From positions 806,001-870,000 of the forward strand of contig JAMZAV010000166.1 of NCBI GenBank assembly GCA_024449915.1: a stretch of DNA of 64,000 nt, written 5' to 3'. The notes under the pieces were generated by a model that had not been told where the DNA came from, ran no database searches, and worked only from the letters and a program-made list of their open reading frames with translations. The number at the start of each line of letters is the position of its first letter. Position 1 is the first letter of the stretch. Of this stretch, positions 61,887 through 64,000 are shown one piece after another. Both the position numbers and the translations under genes were made by a program. The stretch comes from Sweltsa coloradensis (lineage: Eukaryota > Arthropoda > Insecta > Plecoptera > Chloroperlidae).

Positions 61887-62469
61887 ACGGCATGCAATTA
61901 AATTGAACACATTGATCTCATAATTCAGTAAAATATACGAACAACTTTAAAATCTACATTTACAATAAAACAAATTTTATGTACAAGTAAAAAAGCTCAA
62001 CACGGGAAACTTTCAAAACAACTATCCAGAGTGATAATTAAACTCGTCTATTTTCTCGAGAATGAGAGGCCTATGCACGGCAATATTATGGATGAGAGAA
62101 CATATATTATATTTTGCAGTTATGTTTCTTGGGGGGTGGGTGTCTGAACTGAAGTCTCCCTCCGCAATATTATAATATATGCCATACTGACAGGAATTAT
62201 TTTCCAAATGGTATTTGCCACTAATAATTTTATAGATTCCGTTGAAAGGAAACTGACATTAGTGAATAAATTGAAATAGAAATCGACGTAATATATCTTC
62301 GTTTAAGCCCGTATGTCCGTAATTAGGGAAATCTTGGGGAACAGTTTCACTCACTGCTACAACATGACTGCAAATACATGTTCCTGTTTTAGATCTGTGT
62401 ATGAACCGATCACTAAATAAATAGCCTTTTCATGTAGGCCCCACTGTGTGAAACAAATTTAATTATTTA

Positions 62470-63028
62470 CTAGGAAAACGCTTAAGTCCCGCCACGTGGG
62501 TGGATGAGCTTTTTTGTAAGTTTTTAGTTTGCGTAGGACCACTTTTCTTTTGCAAGTGCTTTTTGAATGCATTGTTGGTGATTGACTGATTGTTGTCAAG
62601 TTTCTATTGTTACTTGTTAATTGTTATAATAAACCTAAAAAAACTCATATTAAAACCTTTATTCTATGGATTCTGGCGAACTTTTTCAACTTTTTCTTTC
62701 AAAAAGCAATACATCATCATTACCTTAATGCCCATGTCAAATATAAACGTTGTAGCCTCACCCGTTTGGTCAGAATCGGACCAAATGTCACGAAAGTATC
62801 GCACTAAAAATAAAAAATAATCGTAAAAGTACGATATTCATGAGAAATATTTCTTCGATTGTACCCAAAAACGTGGCACCTCTAAGTTCAGAGATTTCGA
62901 AGGTCCCCTCAAATTTTCATCAAGATCGCATTATGCCGTTTGACAAACAGACAAAAAACAAAAAAAAACATTAGAACTAAATTTTTTGAGGGGTCAGTGA
63001 AATTGAAGTCTTTGCTTCGCTCATCCAA
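62470..63028 (-). mobile_element. Helentron-like family 2 element
   Basis: The inverted 3' end CTAGGAAAACGCTTAAGTCC is followed by GGTGGATGAGCTTTTTTGTA. The shared core follows. The 5' end is the complement of TTGGATGAGCGAAGC. It is the best-preserved relative of 45166-45724. Confidence 0.75.
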
Positions 63029-63217
63029 TGAACATTAAAACATACTGGCAATTGTTATTATCTTCGGTGAGATTGCCAATTATTTCTCGAGTTTACCAGC
63101 GTGGTAGCGGCTTACCCTAGTACAGAAAACGTAAAGAGTCTGAAAAGCGCCCGGGGCGTAACACAGTTGAGGAGCGCGTTAGTTCACATACATAGAGTAC
63201 ATTAGTAGTTTCTAAAG

Positions 63218-63660
63218 TCGTCTATTGGCATAGCATAAGCGTAGCGTAAGAAATATAAACAAGTGCACCTGGCTGCTTTAACACCCAATTCACGTAAGCA
63301 TAGCGTAAGGCGCAGCACAGGAAATTGGTTATATTTTATCTCTTGTGTTGTGCTTGCGTTGCGCTATGCTTACGCTATGCCAATTGTGCGCCGTACTTTA
63401 GGCCTGCATTACGAGAAGGAACAAATGTCAACATGTCAACAAGAACATAAATTTTGTGAAGTAAATAAAGTATGTACACCGCCTTAAAGTGCTGCGCACA
63501 ATTGGCATAGCATAAGCACAGCGCAACGCAAGCGTAGCATAAGAAATATAAACAAGTGCACCTGGCTGCTTGAACACCCAATTCACGTAAGCATAGCATA
63601 GAGGCGGAAGCGTAGCACAAGAGATGGTTATTTTATATTTCTTACGCTTGCGCTTGCGTT
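63218..63660. repeat. Direct repeats with internal foldbacks
   Basis: Two units (63218-63395 and 63500-63660) share GGCATAGCATAAGC and AATATAAACAAGTGCACCTGG. Each unit also contains inverted GCATAGCGTAAG/CTTACGCTATGC blocks, so the region can fold in several ways. The DNA between and after shows no gene. Confidence 0.7.
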
Positions 63661-64000
63661 TAGTTATGAATGACTAATAGAAATCCAGAAACAACAAGAC
63701 TCAACACAAACGCCCATTTTCAGTCAAATCAAATTCACAACTATTGATGTTTGTGTCAGTATCAAATTATTAATCATGGACGAACTCAAAAAAAGACGAC
63801 GTTATTATCGAGTATGAAGTTGAGTCGACGTCTAGCGACGAGCTGTTAATTATGTATGTTAGGCAATATCCGCATCTTTATGATAATAGGCTACTGCAAA
63901 TGGTATCAAAGACGAAATGTCAAACACAAAGTTGACGTGCAGTCATCTGATCACGAACCTTCTAAAACTTTGCACAGCCTTGCAGTTTCTTTACGCCAAG

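Overview
The window is eukaryotic, intron-rich and dense in transposon relics, as in an invertebrate animal and most likely an arthropod. The arthropod call rests on a multi-exon cadherin on the minus strand. Its joined exons resemble insect midgut cadherins of the BT-R/Cad87A type, judged from memory of the family and not from a search. No prokaryotic genes, rRNA or CRISPR array were seen.

Two protein-coding genes are supported, both on the minus strand. (1) Cadherin gene, 35681 down to 808 and continuing off the left edge. Eighteen coding exons with compatible phases join into 1038 codons of extracellular cadherin repeats (eight linker motifs of the DVNDxxP type). The N-terminal signal exon is not identified; a 27-nt microexon at 42970-42996 is a candidate. 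The membrane and cytoplasmic parts lie outside the window. (2) A two-coding-exon regulator, 58375 down to 50176: one exon encodes three consecutive BTB/POZ-like domains, and after a 5-kb intron the second encodes 14 C2H2 zinc fingers. The conceptual protein has 1048 residues. Three BTB units in front of a finger array is unusual, and it is the most interesting gene here.

The rest is mostly mobile-element debris. Helentron/Helitron-like non-autonomous elements (CTAG or CTAA 3' end, hairpin, subterminal inverted repeat) lie at 3.3, 10.7, 17.3, 19.4, 36.7, 37.7, 45.2, 52.7, 54.7-56.9, 58.5 and 62.5 kb. A 3.9-kb foldback element with nested palindromes occupies 22.0-25.9 kb. Two TTAA-flanked MITEs sit inside other repeats, so their empty sites can be read from paralogous copies. 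tRNA-derived SINEs from several tRNA heads share a similar tail. Fragments of non-LTR retrotransposons occur at 33.5 and 60.3 kb. One SINE insertion duplicated the target sequence exactly across a cadherin splice donor at 35.5 kb.

The stretch of about 28.8-32.7 kb has many expanded homopolymers and reads like unpolished gap-fill sequence.
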